Source: Jimgerdemannia flammicorona
Taxonomy: Eukaryota; Mucoromycota; Endogonomycetes; Endogonales; Endogonaceae
Reading direction: 5' to 3'
Length of the DNA stretch: 25,619 nt
Assembly (NCBI GenBank): GCA_003990745.1
Contig: RBNI01000948.1
Coordinates: 1-25,619 of the forward strand
Made by a program: the position numbers and the translations under genes. Under the pieces are notes generated by a model. The model had not been told where the DNA came from and did not search any database. It was given only the letters and a program-made list of their open reading frames with translations. This document shows, one piece after another, positions 1 to 9,165 of the stretch; the stretch's first letter is position 1; every line of letters begins with the position of its first letter.

Positions 1-1281
1 TATCCCTTCCCAATGAAAGACCACTTTGTCTAATACCATTGCCACCCTCCCACCACTCTGCTCACATATCTTTACCACCAGACTGCGATGTCGGCCCCCC
101 TGAGGACCCCAACCCACTCACCATCCAGTCAGCAGATCCCCCAACAGTTCCTCCCACCTTAACACCTTCTCCCGCAGCCCCAACCACTGTCCCTCCTCAA
201 AAACAAAAAGCCAATGACTCACCATTCCCACCCATATTGCTAGTACCCACCCTACAGTGAGCCAACTATCACCCACCCCACCCACAAGCCAAGATCTCAA
301 GTCCTCCCAGCGACCCCCCTCCCCCATCAGCCTATGTCCCACACCCAGTCTATCCCCTATTGTAGCCCAAAACTCCCCCAAAACCTCACACTCTCCCAGC
401 CAATGTTCTGGCATCTATACATAACCCCCAGCTTGCCCAACATTATAACACTCCTCACAGTCAAATTGTCCACCATCTACCAAATGCCCCGTATGGAAAT
501 TCAACATGACATTCCTCTGTAACATTCTCCACCATATCACTCAGAACTTGGGGGGAAGCCACCTCCATACCTCAGCACTCCAGGACCAGATACCAGCCCA
601 GTCCCACTCCTCACCGATCCCTGCTGCCTGCCAGCCACTTGGCCAAAGGTTCTGGCCAGGCCCCTACTGATACTCTACTCCCTCCCCAATATCGAACATA
701 GCAAGTGGAGCACCCCCCAGGAGCAATCTATCCCAATGCCACATATTAGGCCCCCACACCTTCTCCCCCTTATTGCCTTGCCAGCACAGGCCAATTCGGT
801 GTGCTCCATCAGTCACGCCCTACCAAAAGCCCTTGAACCGCAGCCACCTAGTACCATTCAGCCCCACCAAAGAGAGCAGATCTCCAGAGGACCCCTGAGG
901 GGATGTTTGCATCTCCCATACCTTCTTCAACAGAGGTACCCAACCGCTGCCCTACAGTTCCACAGCTCTCTTCAACCACCAGGCTTACAAGTAGTGCAGC
1001 CTCTTAGGAAAGTCCACCAGTCCAAGACCCCCCCTTACTACCGGCCTCGCAAGAGTATCCCAACTGACCTGGGACCTCCTTCCCACCCAGATCCAATCTC
1101 TAGCCACCTTTGTCAGCTTCTTCACCACCCACACTAGGAAGTCAAGGTGATATGCCACATACCATAGCTTGGGGAACCAATATACATTCAGGATTGTCAC
1201 CCACCCTGCTAGAGAGATATGGCAGCCTCCCCACCCTCAAAGGGCCTCCCTCCAAATGTTCACCCTGCTCTCCCACCACAC
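1..1281 (-). pseudogene. LINE ORF2, post-RT C-terminal remnant
   Basis: Downstream of the TGA that ends the RT frame at 1,282, the same protein continues. The minus frame at 1,200-985 contains TILNVYWFPKLWYV and later GGLGLVDF. These match the conserved region after the RT of L1-like LINEs (a leucine-rich 'LN.+LPKLWY' stretch, then 'GGLGL'). Below 985 I see only short frames broken by stops, and no clear RNase H or zinc-knuckle signature. The stop at 1,282 sits where an arginine CGA codon is plausible, so it may be a single C-to-T change. The plus-strand frames here are shadows of a C-rich strand. Confidence 0.7.
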
Positions 1282-2844
1282 TCATGGCAGGACAGAGCCA
1301 TATACAGAAAGGAAGATGCCCAGATACCGCACCACCTCACCAGCAGGGACAATTGTTCCAATGATGTCCCCACCCACTAGCCCATTCCCTAGCACTATTG
1401 TCTCACACTTATGCCAGTTGAGCTTTGCCCCTGAGTGGACCTCATACCATTCCACAGTCTTCTGAAGTATCTCTATATCTGCTACAGACCCAAGTCCAAC
1501 CACCATATCATCAGCAAAGGCCCCCACCTTCCACCCTATACTATATATAGAGAACCCTGCCACCTTCCAGCGAATCCTATCCATCAATGGCTCCAGCGAA
1601 AGGGCATAAAGAATAGGGGACAGAGAGTCCCCCTGAGGAACTTCTCTTCCCAAGGAAAATGCCCTCCCACAGTAACCATTACACATCAGAGCTGCCCTAC
1701 TGCTCTCCAGTAGACTTAACATAGAGGCCCTAAACCTTGGGGGAACCCCAATTCGATCCAATATCTTGCCCAACCACACCCGCCGTACTCGGTCATAGGC
1801 CTTCTCCTGGTCCAAAAAGACCAACCTTCCATCTAAGCCACAAGCCCAGACCTCTTCAATAACACCATAAACCCACACAGTCCCATCTCTTATAAGTCTG
1901 CCCCCAACAAAGCCCCACTGCTCCTCCCCCAGCACCTGTTGGGTGACTTTCTGCAGCCTCGTGACAATCACCTTAGTCACCATCTTTCTGTCTATATCCA
2001 GAAGCATGATCGGCCTCCAGTTCCTCCAGTCTTCTCTCCTCCCCTTGTCTTTGTACAATAAGGCCACCAGCCTGAGATCCTGCTCTCCAACCCACTCACC
2101 GCTCTGAAGGACATGGTCACAGAGAGCAGCCATCTCACCCAACACTCCGGGGATATTTACCATCTTCTTCCAGAAGTCCCATAGTAGTCCATCCTCCCCT
2201 GGTGCCATCCCAAGTTTAGTTGCTGCCAGGACACTTTGGATCTTCTCTCTCTGTACCAGTAAGATCAAGTCACCCAGTCCAGCTACTTGTGGAGGCCTCC
2301 ACTCTTCAAGTATGTCCGCAATCTCCACTTCATCAATGCCCCCTTCTCCCTTACTCCACAAGCCCTGCCATCTCTCCTTCAACTCCTCTAAGATTTGTTG
2401 CATACCATGTAATATATCCCCATCAGCATCCAGGACCCCATCCCACCGATGTCGCACTCTCCTAGCCTTGAGAAGTCTTGATAAGTACCTAGAAGGCTGC
2501 TCACCCTCCTCAAGCCCCTGCCATTGTAGTCTTGCAGCCATGCCCCGCATATGAGTCTCCTCCTCTTTCCTCAACACCTGTTGTAGTTCCACTATCTCCA
2601 ATTTCACCCTCTCGATCCTCCAATCCTCCACCCCAACAACAGTGAGCAAATCTGCCCAATCTATTTGTAGTCTCCTCAGCCTGCTGGAAGCATACCTCAT
2701 GTGTCTTCTCCTTTGCCTCCCGGCCTCTCTACCAGCCCCTCTCCAATAAACCCTCACAGCCTCTTTCAGTCTCATCCAGCGGACAGCCACCGGCAAACCC
2801 TCATGCCTCCAATTAAAAACCTTTGCCTGAATGTCAACTCCCAC
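1282..2844 (-). CDS. LINE ORF2 fragment: reverse transcriptase domain (open frame, 520 codons)
   Basis: This frame encodes the RNA-dependent DNA polymerase of a LINE, which copies element RNA at a nicked chromosomal target. RT motifs appear in order: LLYKDKGRREDWRNWRPI (RT-0/1 region), EQWGFVGGR, the motif A aspartate in FLDQEKAYDRV, motif B in VPQGDSLSP, motif C as FADD with both aspartates, then KLNWHKCE and VRYLGIFL. The first ~150 residues are a basic, helical linker after the endonuclease. The annotated ATG at 2,844 is just the first ATG in an open stretch; the natural protein starts far upstream near 3,605. Frame breaks on both sides mean no full ORF2 can be made, yet the catalytic core is intact. 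It is a fragment, not a functional gene. Confidence 0.85.
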   Translation of the reverse strand: MGVDIQAKVFNWRHEGLPVAVRWMRLKEAVRVYWRGAGREAGRQRRRHMRYASSRLRRLQIDWADLLTVVGVEDWRIERVKLEIVELQQVLRKEEETHMRGMAARLQWQGLEEGEQPSRYLSRLLKARRVRHRWDGVLDADGDILHGMQQILEELKERWQGLWSKGEGGIDEVEIADILEEWRPPQVAGLGDLILLVQREKIQSVLAATKLGMAPGEDGLLWDFWKKMVNIPGVLGEMAALCDHVLQSGEWVGEQDLRLVALLYKDKGRREDWRNWRPIMLLDIDRKMVTKVIVTRLQKVTQQVLGEEQWGFVGGRLIRDGTVWVYGVIEEVWACGLDGRLVFLDQEKAYDRVRRVWLGKILDRIGVPPRFRASMLSLLESSRAALMCNGYCGRAFSLGREVPQGDSLSPILYALSLEPLMDRIRWKVAGFSIYSIGWKVGAFADDMVVGLGSVADIEILQKTVEWYEVHSGAKLNWHKCETIVLGNGLVGGDIIGTIVPAGEVVRYLGIFLSVYGSVLP

Positions 2845-3605
2845 AACCCCTTCTCAGCCAGCAGGGAGGAGTTAAGGCACCAATGTCTGAGTCCATCTCC
2901 ACTCCCCCCAAACTGCTCCTACCCCAACAGTCTCCAATGATCAGACCATGGGCACCACTCCACTTCTAATGCCCTCCAAACATCCGAACCCCAACACTCT
3001 GCTGTCAGAATCCAGTCAATCCTTGTGTCCAAGCCATTCACTCAATGTGTGTAGACCCTGGCATCACCCCACCTAGTTCTGCCTATATCCCCCAAGGAGC
3101 TCAACATCTCCACCTCCTCCCATACATCCAGACCTCCACTTCTACTCCCAGTACTCCTCCCTCCATTAGTCCTGTCCAGATGCTGATCCCTAACCATATT
3201 AAAGTCCCCACTGAGCACATCGACCCCTTCCTCCAAGAGAATACCCTCCTCCAGCAACCCCCTAATCTACACAGTCCTCTCACCCCTATCCGCAGAGCAG
3301 TAGCAAGAGCCCACCTTCACTGATTCCCACCCTGGCCGATGCCAATCTCCCCAGACTAAGTGATCACCTCAGCTCCTGATTCCCCCCAAGTCACCTCTAC
3401 CCTTCCTCACCAAAATCGCTACCTTTCCAAACCAAGCAGCAGCCCCACCCCATTCCCTAGTCCATTCTACCCGATCATCCTCATCTTTACATTGAATATC
3501 CTATAGTAAAAAGAGATCAGCCTCCAATCCCTTGAGCTAAGTAAAAATATTCTTTCACTGCCCAGAGCCTCTTAACCCATTCACATTCAATGAGAAAATG
3601 TTAAT
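2845..3605 (-). pseudogene. LINE ORF2, N-terminal apurinic-type endonuclease domain, broken
   Basis: The minus strand near 3,600 reads FSLNVNGLRGS, the typical opening of a LINE endonuclease. Around 3,190-3,215 is LSGDFNMVRDQHLDRTNGG, the conserved 'GDFN....D' catalytic block. Lower down come ARVYTH, then TRIDWIL and a WSDH-like segment, matching the C-terminal blocks ('RIDWIL', 'SDH') of the exonuclease-endonuclease-phosphatase fold. Stops interrupt the frame, for example after ADLFLL near the start and before the RT frame. The domain nicks target DNA to prime reverse transcription; this copy cannot make the whole protein. Confidence 0.75.
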
Positions 3606-3648
3606 TGTACTATTCATAGGGAATAATGATGTATCATGGTCCCATCCT

Positions 3649-5582
3649 CTACAAGTCCACATTCTGCTCCTCCTGTACTACGTCCAAGTCATGTTCAGCA
3701 GCTAGTTCCCTCTCCCCTGCTTCCTGTGCTGCCAATGCTCCCAGAAGTTCTACCATTGCCCCATCTTCATGCTCCTCAAATTCCTCATGGTACTCCAGAC
3801 AGACCTCCTGCCAGAGCCACAAACCATGATGCTCTGCCCAGCAGTAGGCCGCCCACTCACCAGCAACCACCCCCAGCTCTGCCTTCCTCACCTCATCCAC
3901 CTCATACCCCTCCTTCTCTAGGAAAATACCCAGAATCTCTACCTTCAGTGCCTCCACCATTCCATCACCATGCAAAATCCATGCCCAATGCTCCTCAGGC
4001 ATTGTCCGCAGGTCCACTTCTCCCAAAGCATCTGCTGCGAGATTATCCATCACCTTGCACATCCACAATAAGTTCCCCACCTCCTTTCCTCTTGGAGTCC
4101 CTGGCCACCCTGTGTCCAGTATCATAGTATCAGCACCTACACTGGCAGTCTCATCCCACTCCTCCTCAGGGACATCCACCAGCTCATCCTCATCAACTGC
4201 CACCACCTGACCCCCTTGCCCTACATCAGGGACCCCAAAGTGCACCTACTGGGCCCCCTGCATCCACATATCCTCCGCCGTCCCTCTCTTCCCAACTGGG
4301 CCCCTCCTGATAAGTAGGGGGGGGGTGGCATCCAACTCTGGCTCCTATACTTCGAAGGTACTGTCAGCAAATGGGTTCTTGTCCAGCATCCCCCCAGTCT
4401 CTACCTCCTTCACCTCTAACTCCTCTCCTCCTTTACCAGCCCAGACACTGGTCTTCATACCTTCAGACTCCTCAGTTACAACTAACATCTTCTTCACCCC
4501 TCCTGTCATACTCACCAACAACTCCCTCTGCCTCTTGTGTCCCTGGGCCCACTCCCACTGCTTCTTATCCATATGGATACACTTCCTGCCCACAATCTCC
4601 AGATGTGTCGACTCCTCATACAGTTTCCAGGCCTTTGCCCTCCTCTCCACAGCACCACTTAACTCCTCCAGTGCCTCCAACAAGTCCTCCTCCTCCTCTT
4701 CACTCCCTTTCACCCTCGACACCTTGCAGACAATAGCCCCCACATCAGCACTGAGGGCCAGTCACTTGCCTTCCCTGTGGCCTCCTTTCCCATCAGCTGA
4801 ATCCTTATATCAATGTTGCCCATCCTGATCGTAGTCCCCTCCTACACCTGAAAGCCGATATCCACCATATCGTCATACTCAATCATCACCTCCTCCACCC
4901 TCTTCCTAGTCTCCTCCTTCATCACCATGGGCACCCCCTTCACCAGAAGCTGCACCACCCTAGGGTCCCATCACAAGCACCGCACCATAGGGACCACCAC
5001 CTCTCCAACCATGACTCCAGTCTTCAGTGCCTCATCCAGTGGGCTGACCTCCTCAAAGCCCACCTTGACCCCCTCCAGACCCTTCAAAAACTTCACCGAA
5101 GCCACCCCAGCCATCTGCTTTGAAACAAGCCCCAGAACCATCCTCACCGTCACTGCCAAGCCCCAGAAGCACAAGGTCACCGCAAACTCTGAGATTGACT
5201 TCTTGAGTAATGGTGCTACTGCCAGCTCCATTACACCATCTGTCAGGTCCCCCTTCCGCATCAGGAACCCCTGCCCCACCTGGCCATCAGCCATCACATC
5301 TCTTTTTTTTTCCTGATTCCCTGTCACACTCCCATCAACAGTCACACCCCCAGCCACTGCACCTCCAGCCCCTACACCAGCACTCCCAGCCAGAGTACCA
5401 CCCCCCCTCCCAAGGCTCGCCTTGCCCTTCCCCTCAGCACCACCAGCCCTACTACCCACCGACCACCTACTCTCCTTAACCTTGTCTGCAAAACTTAGAA
5501 GACCAGATCTTCCCCCATTGCCACTGGGCACCGGCCCCCCTCCAGAGCCTTCTCCCTTCTTTGGTCCACTGAAGGCCCCCAT
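3649..5582 (-). pseudogene. LINE ORF1 (gag-like protein), broken by stops and a frameshift
   Basis: Three open segments read as one ORF1 protein: 5,582-4,971 (203 codons), 4,743-4,345 (132 codons) and 4,245-3,649 (198 codons). The N-terminal part is Gly/Ser-rich, then has SFADKVKESRW, a motif shared with the other two LINE copies in this window. A hydrophobic/basic segment with LLKKSISEFAVTLCFWG follows and is also shared. The frame reads through TGA at 4,971-4,973 into a segment with KRVEEVMIEYDDMVDIGFQV, meets a second stop, then shifts frame. The middle part is acidic and helical (SEEEEEDLLEALEELSGAVE), probably a coiled coil. The last part is acidic. No CCHC knuckle is visible. ORF1 proteins package LINE RNA; the assignment here is by position and by similarity among copies. 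Confidence 0.7.
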
Positions 5583-5813
5583 CCCCAGGCCATAACCCCT
5601 TCCTACCTACTGCCAGTCAAAGGCCCTAGATCCACCCGACCTAGTACATGCACCTATATGGTTATTGCTCTCTATGTTACTAGTTGCCTTTCACCAAAAA
5701 TGTTGTCGAAAGTATTGCTTGAGTCTTGTGTCACCTGAATGTTACCAGTGATACTCCTCTGTCTCTAGTAGAGTTACCATCAACCCATTCTAGAGTTTTC
5801 ACACTACCTCCAC

Positions 5814-5821
5814 TCTCCATT
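5814..5821. repeat. hAT target-site duplication, left copy
   Basis: The 8 bases tctccatt immediately precede the hAT terminus. The matching copy after the right terminus is tctctatt; the one difference is C/T. Eight-base duplications are the rule for hAT elements. Confidence 0.8.
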
Positions 5822-5939
5822 TAGTGCTCTGAATAAATGGAGTTGATCCGGATGAGATTCAATTCAAGTTCATCATATGATGGATTCAAATCAACTTGGA
5901 TTGGTCTTATGATCTGATCCAGATTGATCTATCTAGATT

Positions 5940-6078
5940 GAAATCTTTAGTGACATCACCCTTTCTTTTGTTCATTTTGCTCTTGTTTTTTTTTTCCTGC
6001 TACACTTTGGTGACATCACTCTTTTCTTTGTTCCCTTTCTTTTCTTTGTTCTTTTTCTTTGTTCTTTCCTGCCACATC
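5940..6078. repeat. pyrimidine-rich direct repeat near left end of hAT copy A
   Basis: The plus strand is almost pure pyrimidine with two related blocks beginning gtgacatcac (about 5,950 and 6,010), each followed by ctttcttttgttc-like sequence. It lies between the left terminus and the first cargo exon and could be a promoter-type pyrimidine tract for the cargo gene, but that is only suggested by position. Confidence 0.5.
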
Positions 6079-6144
6079 ATGAGCAAATAAAACAGCAGCC
6101 CTTAATTTATATGTTGGTCCAGTCTACTTATTTTTCATCCTGCA

Positions 6145-6402
6145 ATGATTGTCAAAAGAGAGAGTATTTGAGGTGGAAATGCACTTTCTGCTGACAATGT
6201 TAGATTCTTTCTCATATGGGCAGCACACAAGCTGCTCATCGAGAGCCAAAGGGGCAACAGCAGTGGTGATGGTGATGGCAATGGTGACAGCGATGGTAGG
6301 GATGAGGGTGAATTCTGGCAACAACTCACAGTAGCCCTTCGGACCTCAGAATTTATAGACCTCACAGCTATATATGCAGCAGCCTTTTTGGAGCAGCCAG
6401 TA
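6145..6402 (+). pseudogene. hAT cargo gene, candidate exon 1
   Basis: From an ATG at 6,145 the frame meets one TGA (6,169-6,171). It is then open for about 77 codons with a protein-like composition: ALSADNVRFFLIWAAHKLLI, a Gly/Asp/Asn-rich linker, then EFWQQLTVALRTSEFIDLTA and IYAAAFLEQPV. Possible donors GTAGTA (6,400) and GTAGAT (6,403) are both in phase 0. TGA is one C-to-T change from CGA (Arg), the decay seen elsewhere in this element. I do not recognise the family. Whether this exon belongs to the same gene as the downstream exons is inferred from strand, phase and spacing. Confidence 0.45.
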
Positions 6403-6498
6403 GTAGATATAGGTTGCTCTTTTCTGTTGCTACTTTTTACTTGTTTAAATTCCCCCAGCATGACCCAATTCACCTCATGTTCTTCTTAGAGTCTACAG

Positions 6499-6697
6499 CT
6501 CTATAGCAAGATCTGCCAACTTTATTTGCAATATCTGATCAAGATGAAGAAAGATTGGAGGATGTTGTGAGGCATGCCTTTGGTGGCTGAGCTGTTGAGT
6601 CAATGTATCACATGGCAGAGGTCTCAAAAGGAACAGAAGCAAGCCTTTGTGAGCAATTTTGTGCAACTTGTGCAACTCGTCAGCATACAACTCGTCG
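6499..6697 (+). pseudogene. hAT cargo gene, candidate exon 2 (runs into 15-bp repeats)
   Basis: After an acceptor-like ctacag (AG at 6,497-6,498), a frame in phase 0 with exon 1 reads LYSKICQLYLQYLIKMKKDW, has one TGA at 6,568-6,570, and continues with PLVAELLSQCITWQRSQKEQ. It then enters a 15-bp repeat that encodes QLV-type repeats. A donor-like GTATGC lies at 6,698, but its phase does not fit the next exon simply, so the 3' limit is uncertain. Function unknown; evidence is weaker than for the next three exons. Confidence 0.35.
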
Positions 6698-6891
6698 GTA
6701 TGCAGCTCACTCACTCATTCACTCACTCATACTCTTTTTCTGAAATACCCATCTCCATGTTTTATTTAATTTCATTTTTTACATAATCTCTCTCTAAAAA
6801 ACACCCACACCCACACACAACCTGCCTGCATACAACTCATCCACATGCAACCTGTCTGCATGTAACCCATCCACATGCAACCCATCTGTAC
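6674..6891. repeat. 15-bp tandem repeat in two blocks
   Basis: Units are aactcgtcagcatac (6,674-6,688) and aactcgtcggtatgc (6,689-6,703). After a ctcactcattcactc stretch and an AC-rich linker, five more follow (6,819-6,891) such as aactcatccacatgc and aacctgtctgcatgt. The second block looks like the first with CpG changed to CpA or TpG, so both likely derive from one CpG-bearing unit. Confidence 0.7.
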
Positions 6892-6910
6892 ACTTATCTT
6901 GGTCCCTCAG

Positions 6911-8185
6911 ATCAGAGCTCAGTTCCATTGGAAAGGAGAGTTCAAAGTTACCCGAGTTCAACCACGTCTGGCATCTGATCAAATAGAGAAATTTAAGGGC
7001 AAGATGTTCAGCATGAGTAGTACCAGCATCATCATCAAGGCTTGGGGGTCTACATTCGAATCAGAGCCAATCATTCTTGACCAAGGGGTCCATTGGCCAG
7101 CAGGAGTAACCAATGATGAAGAGAACTATATCTTTATTAACAAATATAGAGAGGTAGTTGCGATGGTGGTAAGAAACCTCTATGGTGACAAGCTTTACCA
7201 CCACATCAACGAGATTTGTGAGAATTGCATCAAATACTAGGTAGCAGAAAAGAGGGGGTGAAAAAAGCAAGGAGGGAGGGTTTGGACAGAAATTGAGTAT
7301 ACTTCAACACTGGCAAAGGGTGGGTTCTAGAGTTCCAAAATCCCCTACACTCATCTCTCTTTTTTTTTTTTCTCCTTTCCAGATAAATTACACTCTTCAC
7401 CAATATACTCTTTTTGATATAATTCCAGGGATACACAAGATTCTGTACCCCTACTGGAACTTTAGAAGTACTATTGAAGAGCAAACTGTATATGAGCATG
7501 ACACAGCCTGTGCGGTGATAGCAACTATGATCTGGGGTTCTTTGAGCAGATTGGTAGAGCATATAGCAGACCAGCTTGGTGGTAATCTTGGCATGGCTGT
7601 ACATACATTCTTGGTGCAATTTAGCATATTATATGAGGTGAGGAGCTCTGCTTTTTTGGAGTACTGCAGCCCAGGGGGTTTCTGCAGCCCAGGGGGTTTC
7701 TGCAGCCCAGAGGATTTCTGTCCCCCTGTATGCAAAAAGGACTGACCAGTTGCCATCTATTTTGGCAAGTTTCCAAGCTGGGGCTCCTGGGACTGGACCA
7801 AGGGCAGGCATCTACCAGCACAGCCTGGCAGTATGAGGTTCTGGGCCAAGAGTTCACCAACCGTACACTTGTGTCACATCAGGATACATTGGGTGTAACA
7901 TTTCTCTACCCACACACACAGACAACAATGTTACTCTAGTAATGTTTTATGTTCCAGAAAGGAAGGGCCCAACCTAGGAGGATAGTGGAGGAGTCTGGTA
8001 TAATCTCACCTATGGTTTCAGAGTCCCGTTTGCAGCCAACACAGCTATCCTCTTCTAATCACATGATCACTATGGCACCATCACCTTCAAGGAGAGCTCG
8101 GACACAACAGTCATTGCACTCACAATGGATGATAGGCTCATCAAGGCCTGGGACTGATAGGTGGAATAGTTTTTGTGAGGGTTAG
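6911..8185 (+). pseudogene. hAT cargo gene, three in-phase exons of a protein of unknown function
   Basis: Exons 6,911-7,240, 7,383-7,637 and 7,958-8,185 (ending at TAG 8,183) join in phase 0 at both junctions. The acceptors are ccctcag, a pyrimidine tract plus tttccag, and gttccag; the donors are GTAGCA (7,241) and GTGAGG (7,638). The only internal stop is TAG at 7,238-7,240, the last codon of the first exon, one C-to-T change from CAG. Recognisable stretches are FHWKGEFKVTRVQPRLASDQ, NKYREVVAMVVRNLYGDKLY, LFDIIPGIHKILYPYWNF and HIADQLGGNLGMAVHTFLVQ. The last exon is Ser/Arg/Gln-rich. I do not recognise the family. The gene lies on the strand opposite the transposase and converges on it inside the same element, so it is cargo or a second element gene. 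The upstream fragments at 6,145 and 6,499 are probably its 5' exons. Confidence 0.6.
7665..7718. repeat. 18-bp tandem repeat, 3 copies
   Basis: Three units of tgcagcccagggggtttc (7,665-7,682, 7,683-7,700, and a diverged 7,701-7,718) lie inside the proposed second intron of the three-exon model. They create misleading open frames on both strands. Confidence 0.85.
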
Positions 8186-8279
8186 GCAATCTTTCACAAG
8201 GGGTAGGCAGTCTTTTGTGAGGGTTAGGCAGTTATTTTGTGTGGGTTGGACAGTCTTATGTGGGGGGTTGGGCCAGGCA
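8171..8279. repeat. 21-22 bp tandem repeat, about 5 copies
   Basis: Diverged units of the form ttttgtgagggttaggcagt begin near 8,171, 8,193, 8,213, 8,235 and 8,256. The array starts within the last codons of the cargo gene. Confidence 0.7.
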
Positions 8280-8380
8280 CCTCTTCTGTAGTACTAGCTT
8301 AGCCATTATGTAGGGCCCTATCAGTCCCTTGGTCCATGGGACCCAAACTAGTAATGGGGTCTGAATCTGTGATGGACTTT

Positions 8381-8480
8381 GACTGCTGAAAGCACCCTCT
8401 GACTGTCAGAAATACCCTCTAACTGCCAGAAGCACCCTCTGACCACCAGAAGTACCCTCTGACTACCAGAAGCACTCTCC
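8381..8480. repeat. 20-bp tandem repeat, 5 exact-length copies
   Basis: Five abutting 20-base units, for example aactgccagaagcaccctct (8,421-8,440) and gaccaccagaagtaccctct (8,441-8,460), have no indels between them. The differences are mainly transitions. Confidence 0.9.
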
Positions 8481-8502
8481 GCCCCAGACTCCTTGATGGC
8501 TT

Positions 8503-9165
8503 GGAGCTGCTCCTATGCCGCTAGTAGAGGGCCACAAATTTTGCATGCTTCCTCTGCCTGCCCTACCCATCTTGGATACTTGTAGCTTGGGGCTGCCCCT
8601 TGCTATCAGCAGAGGGCCACAAATTTTATACACTCCCTCACCAACCCCATGCCCATCAACCCTGCTAACTGACCCCACCCACTGACCCAGGTGCTGACAG
8701 CTTGGGGCTGCCCCTTACTGCTGGCAGAGGGCTGCAAATTTTGCGCGCTCCCTCTGCCTGCCCCGCTCATCTTGGATACTTGCAGCTTGAGGCTGCCCCT
8801 TGCTACCAGTGGAGGGCCGCAAATTTTGTGCACTCCCTCCGCCAACCCCATGCCCACCAATCCTACTGACCAACCCTGCCCACTGACCTGGACACTGACA
8901 GCTTGGGGCTGCCCCTCACTGCTGGTGGAGGGCTACAAGTTTTGTGCACTTCCTCTGCCAACCCCCTCTCCACCAACCCCCCCTCTGCCAACCAGGACAC
9001 TTGCAGCTTGGGGCTGCCCCTTGCTGCCAGCAGAGGGCTGCAAATTTTGCACACTCCCTCTGCTGACCCTGTGCTCACCCACTGACCCAGGCACTGATAG
9101 CTTGGGGCTGCCCCTTGCTGCTGGTGGAGGGCCACAAACATTGCATGCTCTCTTCACCACTAACT
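8503..9165. repeat. minisatellite with alternating unit spacing, 7 copies
   Basis: A core of about 60 bases starts with agcttggggctgcccctt, continues through a gcagagggc-type block and ends at caaattttg plus a ctccctctgcc-like tail. It begins near 8,503, 8,581, 8,698, 8,781, 8,899, 9,004 and 9,100. Spacings are about 78, 117, 83, 118, 105 and 96 bases, so short and long spacers alternate at first: a two-unit higher-order repeat. The minus-strand frames through the array are repeat translations. They continue the transposase C-terminal frame, so the array may have grown at the 3' end of that gene. Confidence 0.9.

Larger units (their letters stand above)
1..5821 (-). mobile_element. LINE (non-LTR retrotransposon) copy 1, decayed, 3' end outside window
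   Basis: Reading the minus strand from high to low coordinates gives the order expected of an L1-type LINE: a 5' leader (about 5,583-5,821), ORF1 (5,582-3,649), then ORF2 with endonuclease (about 3,605-2,880), RT (2,844-1,282) and post-RT segment (1,281-985 and on). The 3' end lies before position 1 or has decayed beyond recognition. CpG is scarce while CpA and TpG are common, as expected after methylation-driven decay. Several stops fall where a CGA or TGG codon is expected. The true 5' end is unknown because a hAT element is inserted at 5,821. The family assignment (L1/Tad-like) rests on motifs only. Confidence 0.85.

Noticed and set aside
39..1465. Plus-strand proline/serine-rich frames over the LINE
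   Set aside because: They are shadows of the minus-strand ORF2 in a C-rich strand; the minus strand carries the LINE motifs.
6674..9165. Possible CRISPR-like array
   Set aside because: Units abut or have non-unique spacers, periods differ between arrays, and the setting is a eukaryotic transposon.
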